From Stappia sp. 28M-7 (GTDB taxonomy: Bacteria; Pseudomonadota; Alphaproteobacteria; Rhizobiales; Stappiaceae), in NCBI RefSeq assembly GCF_014252955.1, contig NZ_JACMIA010000001.1:2130258-2194257 (forward strand): 64,000 nt of DNA, in the 5' to 3' direction. This document shows, in pieces, positions 18,193 through 26,952 of this stretch. The first letter of the stretch is position 1; each line of letters begins with the position of its first letter. The notes under the pieces are model-generated. The model ran no database searches and had not been told where the DNA came from. It saw only the letters and a program-made list of their open reading frames with translations. A program made the translations under genes and the position numbers.

Positions 18193-18226
18193 GATCCGGT
18201 TGCAGTCGTCCTCGATCCGGTTTCAG
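18193..18226. promoter_or_regulatory. Direct repeat GATCCGGTTnCAG, likely AraC operator
   Basis: GATCCGGTTGCAG (18193-18205) and GATCCGGTTTCAG (18214-18226) are the same 13-mer with one mismatch, 21 bp apart (two helical turns) in the same orientation, between the divergent AraC regulator and hydrolase genes. This is the usual geometry of AraC-family half-sites. Confidence 0.6.
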
Positions 18227-18287
18227 GACGCAAGCGCGGGGTTTTGGGAGGCATCGAAATCCCGTCGCCACCCAAGGAGATCCCGCG

Positions 18288-19334
18288 ATGAAACGCCTTG
18301 CACTTGCCGCCCTCCTGTCCGCCCTGGCCCTGACGCCTCTCGTCGCTGCGCGTGCCGAAACGCTGGCGATCCCCGGCTATGACCGGATGGACGTCCCGGC
18401 CCGCCACCGGGCGCAGCCGATTGCCGCCTCGCTCTGGTATCCGGCGGGCCGGGCGACATATCGAAACGTCATCGGCGACAGTGTCCTGTTCGAGGGCGAA
18501 CCGGCAATGGTCGGCGCGGCGGTCGCCGAAGGGCGCCATCCGCTGATCCTGCTGTCGCATGGCTCCGGCGGCGCGATGGAGGGGGTGGTGTGGCTGTCCT
18601 CGCGCCTTGCCGCGCGCGGGGCCATCGTGCTTGCGGTGAACCACCCCGGCACCACGTCGGGAGACTCCTCGCCGCGCCGCACGATGCGGCTTGCCCCCCG
18701 CGCCGCCGATCTGGGAGCGGCTCTGGAGGCCGTGCTCGGCGATCCGCAGTTCGCGCCGCATATCGACCGCGAGCGTATTTCCGCGCTTGGCTTCTCGCTC
18801 GGCGGTACCACGGTGCTGGGACTTGCGGGCCTGCGTTTCGACCGCGAGGCCTTTGCCGACTACTGCCGGGATGCGGGAGAGACTGCGCCGGGCTGCGACT
18901 TCCTGGCAAAGGGCGGGGTGCGGCTGGATGCGCTGCCCGAGGCGTTCTCGGCCGACATGCGGGACCTGCGCGTCTCGGCCGTGGTGTCCGTCGATCCGGG
19001 CTTCACCCAGGCGGTAGTGGAAGGGAGTCTTGCCGGGGTTCGGGCTCCGGTGCTCTTCCTCAATCTGGGCGAAACGGATCTCTGGGAGGCGGTGGATGTC
19101 GGGGAAAGCGGGAGCGGTCTTGCCGCCCGCGTGCCCGGCGCGCGCCATGTGGCGGTCGCGCCGGCACACCATTTCACCTTCCTCGGCTTGTGCAAGGAAG
19201 GCGGGGCGGAGCTGCTGCGGAAGTGGCAGGACGATCCGATCTGCGATGACCCGCAGGGCACAGACCGCGCGAAGGTGCACGAGGAGATCGTCGGGATCGT
19301 GGCGCAGTTTCTGGGGCTGACGACGGACGACTAA
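18288..19334 (+). CDS. Secreted alpha/beta hydrolase, dienelactone hydrolase-like
   Basis: A 348-residue protein with a signal peptide (KRLALAALLSALALTPLVAARA). The hydrolase core has LILLSHGSGGAMEGV (oxyanion region), ISALGFSLGGTTVLGLAG (nucleophile Ser in GFSLGG), and a late His in APAHHFTFL; PAFAH/dienelactone-type periplasmic hydrolases share this order. The ATG at 18288 has AAGGAG 8 nt upstream. The divergent membrane AraC regulator suggests induction by a cell-envelope or external signal. The substrate is unknown. Confidence 0.85.
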   Translation: MKRLALAALLSALALTPLVAARAETLAIPGYDRMDVPARHRAQPIAASLWYPAGRATYRNVIGDSVLFEGEPAMVGAAVAEGRHPLILLSHGSGGAMEGVVWLSSRLAARGAIVLAVNHPGTTSGDSSPRRTMRLAPRAADLGAALEAVLGDPQFAPHIDRERISALGFSLGGTTVLGLAGLRFDREAFADYCRDAGETAPGCDFLAKGGVRLDALPEAFSADMRDLRVSAVVSVDPGFTQAVVEGSLAGVRAPVLFLNLGETDLWEAVDVGESGSGLAARVPGARHVAVAPAHHFTFLGLCKEGGAELLRKWQDDPICDDPQGTDRAKVHEEIVGIVAQFLGLTTDD

Positions 19335-19371
19335 CGAAGGCGGCTTGGAGGCGGCGGAACGTACCGTCGCC

Positions 19372-20940
19372 TCAGGAGGCCTTGCGCACGATCATTCGCC
19401 GGGCGGCGCTGCGGCGGGCATCGACGCCCGTGCCCGGGGTCTCTGCCAGGGCCGGCATGGCTTCCAGCACGCGCGAGGCCGGGAAGGTGACGATCGCCTC
19501 GGTGCCCTCGCGCAGCTTGGACCGCAGTTCGAACTTGCCGCCATGCATCTGCACCAGCGCCTGGACGATGGGCAGGCCGAGGCCGGTGCCTTCCTCGGCG
19601 CTCTTGATGGCAATGGCGCCCTGGCCGAAGGCCTGCATCACGATCGGAATTTCGTCTTCCGGAATGCCCGGACCGTTGTCGCGGATGGAGATGTATTGGC
19701 CGCCGCCAGCGGTCCAGCCGGCCTTGACATATACCTCACCGCCCGAGGGGGTGAACTTCACCGCGTTCGACATCAGGTTCAGGACCACCTGGCGAATGGC
19801 GCGTTCGTCGACCCACAGTTTCGGCAGATCGACCTCGTAGGCTTCGGTGATGGTGATGCTCTTCTTGCGCGCGCGGATCGCCATCATGTGCTTGCAGTCT
19901 TCGAGAAGCTCGGCCAGCGGCACGGCTTCCTCGCTGAGCTCGTAGCGGCCCGCCTCGATGCGCGAGAGGTCGAGAATCTCGTTGATCAGGTTCAGCAGAT
20001 GCTGGCCGGAATTGTGGATGTCGGCCGCATATCCACGATAGGTGTCGTTCTCCAACGGGCCGAGAAGCTGGTTCTTCATCACCTCGGAGAAGCCGAGGAT
20101 GGCGTTGAGTGGCGTGCGCAGCTCGTGGCTCATGGTCGCCAGGAAGCGCGACTTGGCCAGGTTGGCTTCCTCCGCGCGCCGGCGCGCCTCGTCGGAAATG
20201 GCGTTCGCCTGTTCCAGCTCGGAGATCAGGTGGTCCTTTTCCGCGCGGAAGGCCAGCATCGTCACGGTCGAGACATGCAACTGGTTGCCGAGCATCAGGA
20301 AGAAACCCTGCGCGCCGATGGCCATGGCCATCATCGCGTAGTGGATCGCGGTCTGCTGGTTCAGGAACGAGACGACGATCGCCAGGGTGATCGGCAGCGT
20401 GCCGGCGAGCAGGGCCCTCGGCAGGCTGGCCGACAGCATGGTCAGCATGGCGATGACTATCAGCATCGTCGCGAACTGGAAGATCTCCGAGCCGTCATGG
20501 CCGGGCGCCGTCGACTGCAGCAGGAAGAAGCCCGCCCAGGACAGGCCGTAAAGCAGGTCGCCGATGATCATCTGGCGGCGCCAGCGGGGCAGGTCGGCAT
20601 CGGCCGGCGTCTCGCGTTCGAAGCGGCGGCAGGCCATGAGCAGCAGCGTGTGGGCGATGATCGTGAAGATCATCCAGCCCACGACGATGTCGATGCGCAT
20701 CCACAGCAGCGAGATGCTGCCGACGATGAGCGCGAAAAGCGGAAGCGCGAGCGATGCGCTTAAGCGGTTCTTGGCAAAGGTGAGCAGCAGCTCGTATTCG
20801 AAGTTCGGCGCGATGCCGTCGCCCGTCGACAGCCGCTCGCGAACATTGCGCACGGTCTTCGCCACGTCGCGCCGCCGCCGGGCGCGCTCGCTGTTGAGGG
20901 CCGTTTTCGCCTCGCTGCTGGTTGTTTCCTGCGCGGCCAT
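19372..20940 (-). CDS. Membrane sensor histidine kinase, PdhS/PleC-like
   Basis: A 522-residue kinase. The N-terminal ~230 residues hold five or six membrane segments, then a short coiled coil (EKDHLISELEQANAISDEARRRAEEANLAKS), HisKA (FLATMSHELRTPLNAILGFSEVMKNQLLGPL) and HATPase (NLMSNAVKFTPSGG, IRDNGPGIPEDEIPIVMQAFGQG, GTGLGLPIVQALVQMHGG). The FGQGAIAIKSAEEGTGLGLPIV stretch and the phosphoacceptor region resemble alphaproteobacterial PdhS/PleC/DivJ kinases that act on DivK (from memory). No response regulator is adjacent, consistent with that type. The ATG at 20940 is chosen over an upstream extension. Confidence 0.88.
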   Translation of the reverse strand: MAAQETTSSEAKTALNSERARRRRDVAKTVRNVRERLSTGDGIAPNFEYELLLTFAKNRLSASLALPLFALIVGSISLLWMRIDIVVGWMIFTIIAHTLLLMACRRFERETPADADLPRWRRQMIIGDLLYGLSWAGFFLLQSTAPGHDGSEIFQFATMLIVIAMLTMLSASLPRALLAGTLPITLAIVVSFLNQQTAIHYAMMAMAIGAQGFFLMLGNQLHVSTVTMLAFRAEKDHLISELEQANAISDEARRRAEEANLAKSRFLATMSHELRTPLNAILGFSEVMKNQLLGPLENDTYRGYAADIHNSGQHLLNLINEILDLSRIEAGRYELSEEAVPLAELLEDCKHMMAIRARKKSITITEAYEVDLPKLWVDERAIRQVVLNLMSNAVKFTPSGGEVYVKAGWTAGGGQYISIRDNGPGIPEDEIPIVMQAFGQGAIAIKSAEEGTGLGLPIVQALVQMHGGKFELRSKLREGTEAIVTFPASRVLEAMPALAETPGTGVDARRSAARRMIVRKAS

Positions 20941-21098
20941 GTAACTCAGGCACCTGGTTGCCGGGGACTTGCCCGGTTGGATCGAAACAGGTCCAGTGTG
21001 GTGACCAACCCTTAATATCCGCCTCAAGGACGTGGTTAACCAAACGTCACGAACCTGGATGGGCGTCAGAGGCGGGACCGGGGCGGCAAGGAGAGCGA

Positions 21099-21734
21099 AT
21101 GACGGCAAGAAGCGGAAGGGGACTTGGCACGCTGGCGCAGGAGATCGGCGCCTGCAGGACCTGCATCACCGCACCCGCCGGGCGGCCGCTGCCGCATGAG
21201 CCGAGGCCCGTCTGCGTCCTGTCGGCAACGGCGCGCATCGCCATCTGCGGCCAGGCACCGGGCACGCGTGTCCATGCCAGCGGCCGCCCTTTCACCGATC
21301 CGAGCGGCGACCGGCTGCGCGAGTGGATGGGAATCGGCGAGGAGGTCTTCTACGATCCGGCCAAGCTTGCCATCGTGCCGATGGGCTTCTGTTTTCCCGG
21401 TCTCGACGACAAGGGAGGCGACCTGCCGCCGCGCCGCGAGTGCCGGCGGCTCTGGCATGACCGCATCTTTGCCGCGATGCCGCAGCTTGAGCTGAAGCTG
21501 GTCATAGGCTCCTACGCACAGGCCTATCACCTTGGCGAGCATCGCCGCGGCTCCGTGCGCGAGACGGTCGCCGCGTGGCGCGAGATCCTGGAGGAGACGC
21601 GGGCCGAGGGCGTTGCCGCGATCGCCTTGCCGCATCCCTCATGGCGCAACAACGCCTGGCTGAAACGCAATCCCTGGTTTGAGGAGGACTGCCTGCCGGT
21701 GGTCCGCGCCGAGGTGGCGCGGCTGCTTGGCTGA
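21099..21734 (+). CDS. Uracil-DNA glycosylase superfamily protein
   Basis: A 211-residue protein of the UDG superfamily. Motif 1 is AICGQAPGTRVHASGRPFTDPSGDRLREWMGI and motif 2 is IALPHPSWRNN, the usual positions of the water-activating and minor-groove loops. An N-terminal pair GACRTC could be part of a metal or Fe-S site, but the four-Cys pattern of family 4 enzymes is not clear. The ATG at 21099 follows AAGGAG. It is divergent from the histidine kinase gene (158-bp gap). Activity on uracil is not certain; the subgroup is uncharacterised as far as I know. Confidence 0.82.
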   Translation: MTARSGRGLGTLAQEIGACRTCITAPAGRPLPHEPRPVCVLSATARIAICGQAPGTRVHASGRPFTDPSGDRLREWMGIGEEVFYDPAKLAIVPMGFCFPGLDDKGGDLPPRRECRRLWHDRIFAAMPQLELKLVIGSYAQAYHLGEHRRGSVRETVAAWREILEETRAEGVAAIALPHPSWRNNAWLKRNPWFEEDCLPVVRAEVARLLG

Positions 21735-21745
21735 GGTTTGCCAAT

Positions 21746-21789
21746 AAAAAGGCCGGCGCCCGGGATCAGGACCCGAACGCCGGCTGAAG
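21746..21789 (-). terminator. Intrinsic terminator of the rhodanese gene
   Basis: Read on the reverse strand, a GC-rich stem (GCCGGCG...CGCCGGC with inner CGGG/CCCG pairing) is followed by CTTTTT. It lies just beyond the 3' end of the leftward rhodanese gene and also abuts the UDG-family gene end. Confidence 0.8.
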
Positions 21790-21841
21790 GTGCGGGGCGC
21801 AAGGCCCCGGGGAGTATCCCAGAGGGAAAACGGGCGGCCGA

Positions 21842-22816
21842 TCAGCCGAACAGGTCGCTCAGGAAGGTGCGGACCTCGTCGATCACCGTTCGGTCGGAGG
21901 TCATCGGCAGGGAGTCGTCCTGCGACCAGCCCACCATGCTGTCGTCGTAGAGCGAGACGTTTTTGTAGCCGAGCAGCTCGTGCAGCACGAACCAGTTGGT
22001 CGCAGCCCAGTGGCCGGTGTTGCAGTAGGAGACGATCTCCACCGACTTGTCGCCGAGCGTCGACGGCACCAGAGCGGCGATCTCGGCCTGCGGCTTCAGC
22101 TGGCCCTTGGCGTCGTCATAGAAGACGGCCTGGTCGAGGCTGACGGAGTCCGGGATGCGGCCGAAGCGGGTTGCCTTGGAGTGCTTGTCGAGCCCTGCGA
22201 ACTGGTCGGCCGGGCGGCCGTCGATCAGCACGGCGGACGTCTCGAGGCGCTTTGCAACATCCGAGGTCTGCACGAGGTAGTCGGCGCGCGGCTCCGCAAC
22301 GAACATGTCGCCAACAGGCGTCACGTTTCCGGTCTCGACCGGATGACCGCCCGCGACCCAGGCCTTGTGGCCGCCGTCGAGGATGGCGACCGCGTCATGG
22401 CCGAGATACTTCACGGTCCAGTAGACGCGTGCTGCGGCGGAAAACTCCGAGCTGTTGCCGCCGGCCGGCACGATCACAAGCGCCTTGTCCTCGGACAGAC
22501 CGAGCTCGGACAGGGCTGCCTCGAGCTTCTCGACGGACGGCAGGACGCCCACCACATCGCCGCGGTCGGTGCGCCAGTAGCCCGGATACTCGCTCCAGAC
22601 GGCGCCCGGAACGTGACCCTTCAGGTAGACGTCCTTGCTCGAGCCGGCGAAGGGCGAGCGGATGTCGATGACGACGATATCGTCGCGCTCCAGATTGTCG
22701 GCCAGCCATTGCGGGCTGACGAGGGGCGTCACTGCGGGCGCCGCAAAGGCCGCCGGCGCGGCAAAGGCGGTGGCGACGATCAGCAGGGTTGCTGCAAAAC
22801 GAGAGAACGCAAACAT
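21842..22816 (-). CDS. Exported two-domain rhodanese sulfurtransferase
   Basis: A 324-residue protein with a signal peptide (AATLLIVATAFAAPAAFA) and two rhodanese domains. The N-terminal domain lacks the active Cys; the C-terminal one has IVSYCNTGHWAATNW, with the persulfide-forming Cys. The ATG at 22816 has GGAGG 9 nt upstream. It ends at a strong terminator and is divergent from an Lrp/AsnC regulator, a plausible controller. Periplasmic thiosulfate or polysulfide sulfur transfer is the likely role. Confidence 0.9.
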   Translation of the reverse strand: MFAFSRFAATLLIVATAFAAPAAFAAPAVTPLVSPQWLADNLERDDIVVIDIRSPFAGSSKDVYLKGHVPGAVWSEYPGYWRTDRGDVVGVLPSVEKLEAALSELGLSEDKALVIVPAGGNSSEFSAAARVYWTVKYLGHDAVAILDGGHKAWVAGGHPVETGNVTPVGDMFVAEPRADYLVQTSDVAKRLETSAVLIDGRPADQFAGLDKHSKATRFGRIPDSVSLDQAVFYDDAKGQLKPQAEIAALVPSTLGDKSVEIVSYCNTGHWAATNWFVLHELLGYKNVSLYDDSMVGWSQDDSLPMTSDRTVIDEVRTFLSDLFG

Positions 22817-22921
22817 CTGTCTGCCTCCAGAAATGGGGACCTCCCGCAAGCCTTGCAGGGGCCTTTTCAAGGGAGGAGTTGACACCGGAGACAAAACGCG
22901 GCAAGCGAAATCGAGACGGAA

Positions 22922-23006
22922 ATTGGAAGAAAAATCCAATATTCTCCATTCTCCCGCCAGTAGAAGAAAACGAGAGTTGTCAAAGTCCGGTTCATTGGAA
23001 AATGAA
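22922..23006. promoter_or_regulatory. Inverted repeats between rhodanese and Lrp genes
   Basis: The 225-bp divergent gap is locally AT-rich and holds ATTGGA-N7-TCCAAT (22922-22940) and TTCAT-N6-ATGAA (22991-23006). Lrp/AsnC proteins bind loosely palindromic AT-rich sites, so these are candidate operators for the adjacent regulator. Confidence 0.4.
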
Positions 23007-23041
23007 TCCGAGAACCTCTCGAGCCGCCGAGCCAGGAACCC

Positions 23042-23539
23042 ATGATCGACCGCATCGACAGACGCATCCTTTCGATCCTCCAGGAGGATTGCACCATTCC
23101 GGTCGCCGAAATCGGCCGCCGCGTCGGACTTTCCACAACGCCCTGCTGGCGCCGCATTCAGAAGCTGGAGGAGGACGGGGTCATCCAGCGCCGGGTGGCG
23201 ATCCTCGACCCGAAGAAGATCAACGTGAAGGTCACCGCCTTCGTGGCGATCACCACGTCGCGGCACAACGACGACTGGCTGCGCAAGTTCGCCGACGTCA
23301 TCTCCGAGTTCCCGGAAGTCATCGAATTCTACCGGATGGCCGGGCAGGTCGATTACCTGCTGCGGGTCGCGGTGCCGGACATCGAGGCCTATGACGCGTT
23401 CTACAAGCGCCTGATCGCCAAGATCGACATCTCCGACGTCTCCACCTCCTTCGCGATGGAGCAGATCAAGTCGACAAGCCAGCTGCCGCTCGGCTATGTC
23501 CAGACGGAGAAGCCGCGCGCCGAACGGGACGACCAGTAG
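23042..23539 (+). CDS. Lrp/AsnC-family transcriptional regulator
   Basis: A 165-residue regulator: N-terminal winged HTH (RIDRRILSILQEDCTIPVAEIGRRVGLSTTPCWRRIQKLEEDGVIQRRVAIL), then the RAM/Lrp effector domain (VTAFVAITTS...FYRMAGQVDYLLRVAVPDIEAYDAFYKRLI). It is usual in length and complete. An AGGA lies just upstream of the ATG at 23042. Divergent orientation to the rhodanese gene and the short distance to the DUF302 gene (25 bp) suggest local control, possibly amino acid responsive. Confidence 0.93.
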   Translation: MIDRIDRRILSILQEDCTIPVAEIGRRVGLSTTPCWRRIQKLEEDGVIQRRVAILDPKKINVKVTAFVAITTSRHNDDWLRKFADVISEFPEVIEFYRMAGQVDYLLRVAVPDIEAYDAFYKRLIAKIDISDVSTSFAMEQIKSTSQLPLGYVQTEKPRAERDDQ

Positions 23540-23564
23540 GCCGCGCCAGCAAGGGAGGCGAGAC

Positions 23565-24068
23565 ATGGCACAGCATTCGCAAAGACAGGGGCCGGCATGG
23601 CGACGGCTTGCCGCCGCATGCCTGGCGGCATGTGCCGTGTCCGCGACCCCGGCCCTGGCTGCCGACGGGCCGCAGATCAGCCAGGTGGAGCGGTCTTACG
23701 AGGACGTGCGGTTCGATCTGGAGAACGCGATCATCAATCGTGGTCTGGTGATCGACCACATCTCCAATGTCGGCGACATGTTGGCCCGTACGGCCGCGGA
23801 TGTAGGCTCTGAAACGCAGGTTTTCGTGAACGCGGAAGCGTTGCTGTTCTGCTCCGCCCGGCTGTCGCGCGCGGCGATGGAGGCGGCACCGGAAAACGTC
23901 GCCTTCTGTCCCTATTCGGTATTCCTCTACGAAACGCCCGACGCACCCGGCAAGGTTTCCGTCGGCTATCGCCCGCTCCCCGAACAGGGAAGCGAGGCAT
24001 CGCGGGCCGCCATCGCCGAGGTCAATGCGCTGCTGGCCGGCATCGTCGAGGAAGCCGGCGGCGAGTGA
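23565..24068 (+). CDS. Secreted DUF302 protein
   Basis: A 167-residue protein with a signal peptide (about residues 1-31, ending PALAA) and a DUF302-type fold: SYEDVRFDLENAIINRGLVIDHISNVGDML...ALLFCSARLSRAAMEAAPENVAFCPYSVFLYE. The ATG at 23565 has GGGAGG upstream. It follows the Lrp gene by 25 bp and may be cotranscribed with it. DUF302 proteins are small periplasmic proteins of unknown role, often near sulfur or redox genes; the rhodanese next door fits. Confidence 0.82.
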   Translation: MAQHSQRQGPAWRRLAAACLAACAVSATPALAADGPQISQVERSYEDVRFDLENAIINRGLVIDHISNVGDMLARTAADVGSETQVFVNAEALLFCSARLSRAAMEAAPENVAFCPYSVFLYETPDAPGKVSVGYRPLPEQGSEASRAAIAEVNALLAGIVEEAGGE

Positions 24069-24092
24069 GCCGGCCGGAGCGGTTGCCCCGTG

Positions 24093-24512
24093 TCATCCGC
24101 TCTCGCCGACCTTCGGCCAGTAGGTACCCAGGCACCAGACATTGTCTTCCGGGTCCCGGCAGATGAACTCGCGGCTGCCGTAGTCGCGGGTGACGAGCGG
24201 TTCGACGATGACGGCGCCCGCCGCCTCGGCGCGGGCGAAGGCCGCATCGATGTCCTCGACCGCGATGTAGAGCGTCTTGCCGGACGGACCGTCCGGCTGG
24301 CCGACGATCTGCGCGAAATCGTCGTCGCGCGCCTGTCCCAGCATCAAAATCGAGCTGCCGAGCACGAGCTCGGCATGGGCGATCGTGCCGTCAGGCGCCT
24401 CATGGCAGGCGTGGACCGTGAAGCCGAAGGCCTGTTGCAGCCACTCCACCATCTGGCGGGCGTTGCCGAAGCGAAGGGCCGGGAAGATGCAAGGGGCAGG
24501 GGATGTGGTCAT
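24093..24512 (-). CDS. VOC/glyoxalase-like protein
   Basis: A 139-residue single VOC-fold protein (PALRFGNARQMVEWLQQAFGFTVHACHEAPDGTIAHAELVLGSSILMLG...DIDAAFARAEAAGAVIVEPL...YGSREFICRDPEDNVWCLGTYWP). The two beta-alpha-beta-beta-beta modules and a terminal acidic residue in DPEDN fit the glyoxalase/bleomycin-resistance superfamily. The start at 24512 is the usual position. It follows the AraC regulator gene in the same direction with a 72-bp gap, and may be its target. Confidence 0.87.
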   Translation of the reverse strand: MTTSPAPCIFPALRFGNARQMVEWLQQAFGFTVHACHEAPDGTIAHAELVLGSSILMLGQARDDDFAQIVGQPDGPSGKTLYIAVEDIDAAFARAEAAGAVIVEPLVTRDYGSREFICRDPEDNVWCLGTYWPKVGESG

Positions 24513-24584
24513 GGGTCGTCTTTGTCCTCGTTGCGGAACGAGGGCAGAGATAGCCGCCGTATCCGGCAGACGATTGAACAAATG

Positions 24585-25529
24585 TCACCTGCCCGGCGGG
24601 TCGGGCCATGTCGCGGAGCCGAGTTTGTCGAGGCTCAACCACCACGCGCGCGGCGTGAGCCCCGCGAAGTCCTCGAACTCCCGGATCATGTGCGCCTGGT
24701 CCGCATAGCCGCCGGCAAAGGCGATGTCCGCCCAGTCGGGCCGCACGGCCTTTCTGGCCAGGGCCTGTGCCCGGTTGAAGCGGGCGATGCGGGCAACTGT
24801 CTTCGGCGAAAGGCCGAACGCGCGCGAAAAGCGGTCGGCAAGGTGCTTGCGGCTCCAGCCGATCCGCGTCGCCAGATCGTCGATGCGGCGCACGGCTCCG
24901 GAAGCGATGAGGCCGAAGGCGGCATCCACCAGGGGAAGGGTCGGCTCTGCGGCCGCCGCCCCGAAGCGGGCGGCGAGGAAGCTTTCCGCGCAGTCGAGCC
25001 GGGCATTCCAGTCGTCGGTATCCTCCAGGCGCCGACGAAGCTCCGAGATCTGCGGATGGGCAAGATCGGCGAGCGGCACCATCCGGCCGGCGAATTCGGA
25101 GGCCGGGATGCCGAGGAGGCGCTGTGCGCCGACCGGCGTCAGGTTGACCTGCAGGCAGGCGGAGCGGCCGCTCGAGGCGATGAAGATGCGTGCGGTATCG
25201 AGACCGGCGATGAAGCTCGGCTGCTCGTCTCCGGCTACGGGCGCATGTCCGAGACGGATGCGGAAAGGCGTGCCGAAATTGATGATCAAGGGGGCGGAGA
25301 GCGAGGCGGTCTCGATCTGGCGGATCGCAAATCCGTCCGTTTCCTCATAGGTGGCGACTTCGGTGTAGAAGGGGCGCAGGGCAAGTGGCGCCGGCCGATG
25401 CAGGAAGACGACCCCGCAGTCGGCGGGCAAGGTCATGCCAGGAGTATGCAGGACGGGAAGGTCGCTGCCTGAGATCCCGCGGGCGCCTGGGGCGGTGGGA
25501 TCGCGCCGGGCATTGGTGCGCTTGCTCAT
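24585..25529 (-). CDS. AraC-family transcriptional regulator
   Basis: A 314-residue regulator with an N-terminal sensor region of the type found in AraC proteins with DUF6597-like domains (FGTPFRIRLG...FIAGLDTARIFIASSGRSACLQVNLTPVGAQRLLGIPASEFAGRMVPLADL) and a C-terminal HTH (RIDDLATRIGWSRKHLADRFSRAFGLSPKTVARIARFNRAQAL...AFAGGYADQAHMIREFEDFAGLTP). ATG 25529 is chosen; the open frame runs further up. It is upstream of and codirectional with the VOC gene, suggesting control of that gene. Confidence 0.88.
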   Translation of the reverse strand: MSKRTNARRDPTAPGARGISGSDLPVLHTPGMTLPADCGVVFLHRPAPLALRPFYTEVATYEETDGFAIRQIETASLSAPLIINFGTPFRIRLGHAPVAGDEQPSFIAGLDTARIFIASSGRSACLQVNLTPVGAQRLLGIPASEFAGRMVPLADLAHPQISELRRRLEDTDDWNARLDCAESFLAARFGAAAAEPTLPLVDAAFGLIASGAVRRIDDLATRIGWSRKHLADRFSRAFGLSPKTVARIARFNRAQALARKAVRPDWADIAFAGGYADQAHMIREFEDFAGLTPRAWWLSLDKLGSATWPDPPGR

Positions 25530-25658
25530 TTTCCAAGATGCTCCAGCTTCCTGTTCGCCGTACCGGCTCTGGAACGCTGGGGAAGGGTGGCGCAGTCCGT
25601 AGGCGGGCGCAACCCCGGCCAAACCCGGCGGCAGGGCGCCGCCGGGTCGTTGGCACAG

Positions 25659-26537
25659 TTACTTGCCGGCGTTCTGCAGGCGGGCGATCAGGCTGGACGT
25701 GTCCCAGCGGTTGCCGCCCATGGCCTGCACCTCGGCGTAGAACTGGTCGACCAGCGCGGTGACCGGCAGGCGGGCGCCGGTCTCGTTGGCGGTCTTCAGG
25801 CAGATGCCGAGATCCTTGCGCATCCAGTCGACGGCAAAGCCGAAGTCGAACTTGTCGTCGCGCATCGTCTGCCAGCGGTTTTCCATCTGCCAGGACTGGG
25901 CCGCGCCCTTCGAGATCACCTCGATCACCTTGGCGACGTCGAGGTCGGCCTTCTTGGCGAAGTGGATGGCCTCGGACAGTCCCTGCACCAAGCCGGCGAT
26001 GCAGATCTGGTTGACCATCTTGGTGAGCTGGCCGGCGCCGGCCGGGCCCATGTGGCCGACCATCTTGGCGAAGCACTCGATGGCGGTGCGGGCGGCCTCG
26101 AATGTATCGGCGTCGCCGCCGACCATGACGGTCAGTGCACCGTTTTCCGCGCCCGCCTGCCCGCCGGACACCGGCGCATCGAGGAAGCCGCAGCCCTTGG
26201 CTTTCGCGGCCTCGTAGAGCTCGCGCGCGACTTCCGCCGAGGCGGTGGTGTTGTCGATGAAGATTGCGCCCTTCTTCATGCCGTGGAAGGCGCCGTCGGG
26301 CCCGGTGGTGACCGACCGCAGGTCGTCGTCGTTGCCGACGCAGGCGAAGACGAAGTCGCAACCCTCGGCCGCTGCAGCCGGCGTCGCTGCATGGGACCCG
26401 CCGTGCTCGGCCGCCCATTTCTCCGCCTTGGCCGCGGTACGGTTGTAGACGGTGACGTCGTGGCCGCCGCGCGACTTGAGGTAACCGGCCATCGGATACC
26501 CCATCACGCCGAGACCGATGAATGCAACTTTCGCCAT
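25659..26537 (-). CDS. 3-hydroxyisobutyrate dehydrogenase-like NAD(P) oxidoreductase
   Basis: A 292-residue beta-hydroxyacid dehydrogenase: N-terminal Rossmann motif VAFIGLGVMGYPMAGYL, substrate loop FLDAPVSGGQAGAENGALTVMVGG, catalytic Lys in GAGQLTKMVNQI, and the C-terminal helical domain (DFGFAVDWMRKDLGICLKTANETGARLPVT). Candidate reactions are 3-hydroxyisobutyrate oxidation in valine breakdown or tartronate semialdehyde reduction; neighbours do not decide between them. The gene stands alone. Confidence 0.9.
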   Translation of the reverse strand: MAKVAFIGLGVMGYPMAGYLKSRGGHDVTVYNRTAAKAEKWAAEHGGSHAATPAAAAEGCDFVFACVGNDDDLRSVTTGPDGAFHGMKKGAIFIDNTTASAEVARELYEAAKAKGCGFLDAPVSGGQAGAENGALTVMVGGDADTFEAARTAIECFAKMVGHMGPAGAGQLTKMVNQICIAGLVQGLSEAIHFAKKADLDVAKVIEVISKGAAQSWQMENRWQTMRDDKFDFGFAVDWMRKDLGICLKTANETGARLPVTALVDQFYAEVQAMGGNRWDTSSLIARLQNAGK

Positions 26538-26727
26538 TGCGCCCCTCCTCCTGAGTTCGTTGGCTGAGCCATCCCGGCCGGGACGGCAATTGTATGATGT
26601 CGCATCCTCTTTAGCGCATCATGGTGCCAGTGTCAGGGGCGGAGTGTCAGGATCCGAGCGTCACGGAGAGGCGTGGTTGCACTCAGGCGGACAGGGCGAC
26701 CGGGGTGGGCCGCCCTTGCATTGCATG

Positions 26728-26871
26728 TCACGTTTTCTCCGGGGCGGGCTTCAACCGTGCGGGGCGCCGCCGAACGGGACGCCAGATGCGGCGGGGCGCC
26801 TCCAGCGGAGGCAGGACCTGATCCTCGGCGCGCAGCGCGATCAGATAGGTTCTTGCAAGTTGGTCCAGCAT
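26728..26871 (-). CDS. Small basic protein, 47 residues, divergent from LysR gene
   Basis: An ATG at 26871, preceded by GGAGAG at a 6-nt spacing, opens a 47-codon frame ending in TGA at 26728. The product starts MLDQLARTYLIALRAEDQVLPP and then becomes Arg/Pro-rich (PRRIWRPVRRRPARLKP). I do not recognise a family. The good ribosome site and position directly divergent from a LysR regulator, 100 bp away, support it as a real gene, possibly the regulator's target. Its small size means chance occurrence is not excluded. Confidence 0.5.
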   Translation of the reverse strand: MLDQLARTYLIALRAEDQVLPPLEAPRRIWRPVRRRPARLKPAPEKT

Positions 26872-26952
26872 GTCTGCTCTCCATCAAGGGACTTCCATTG
26901 TCGAAAGCATTGCTGTTTTCCGACATTCATGCGACTCAGGAAAAACTTTGGA

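Noticed and set aside
15945-19280. Reverse-strand open frame of 1,111 codons opposite cobT and the hydrolase, and across the AraC gene
   Set aside because: It has low-complexity Arg/Ala content, no recognisable domain, and runs over real genes in other frames.
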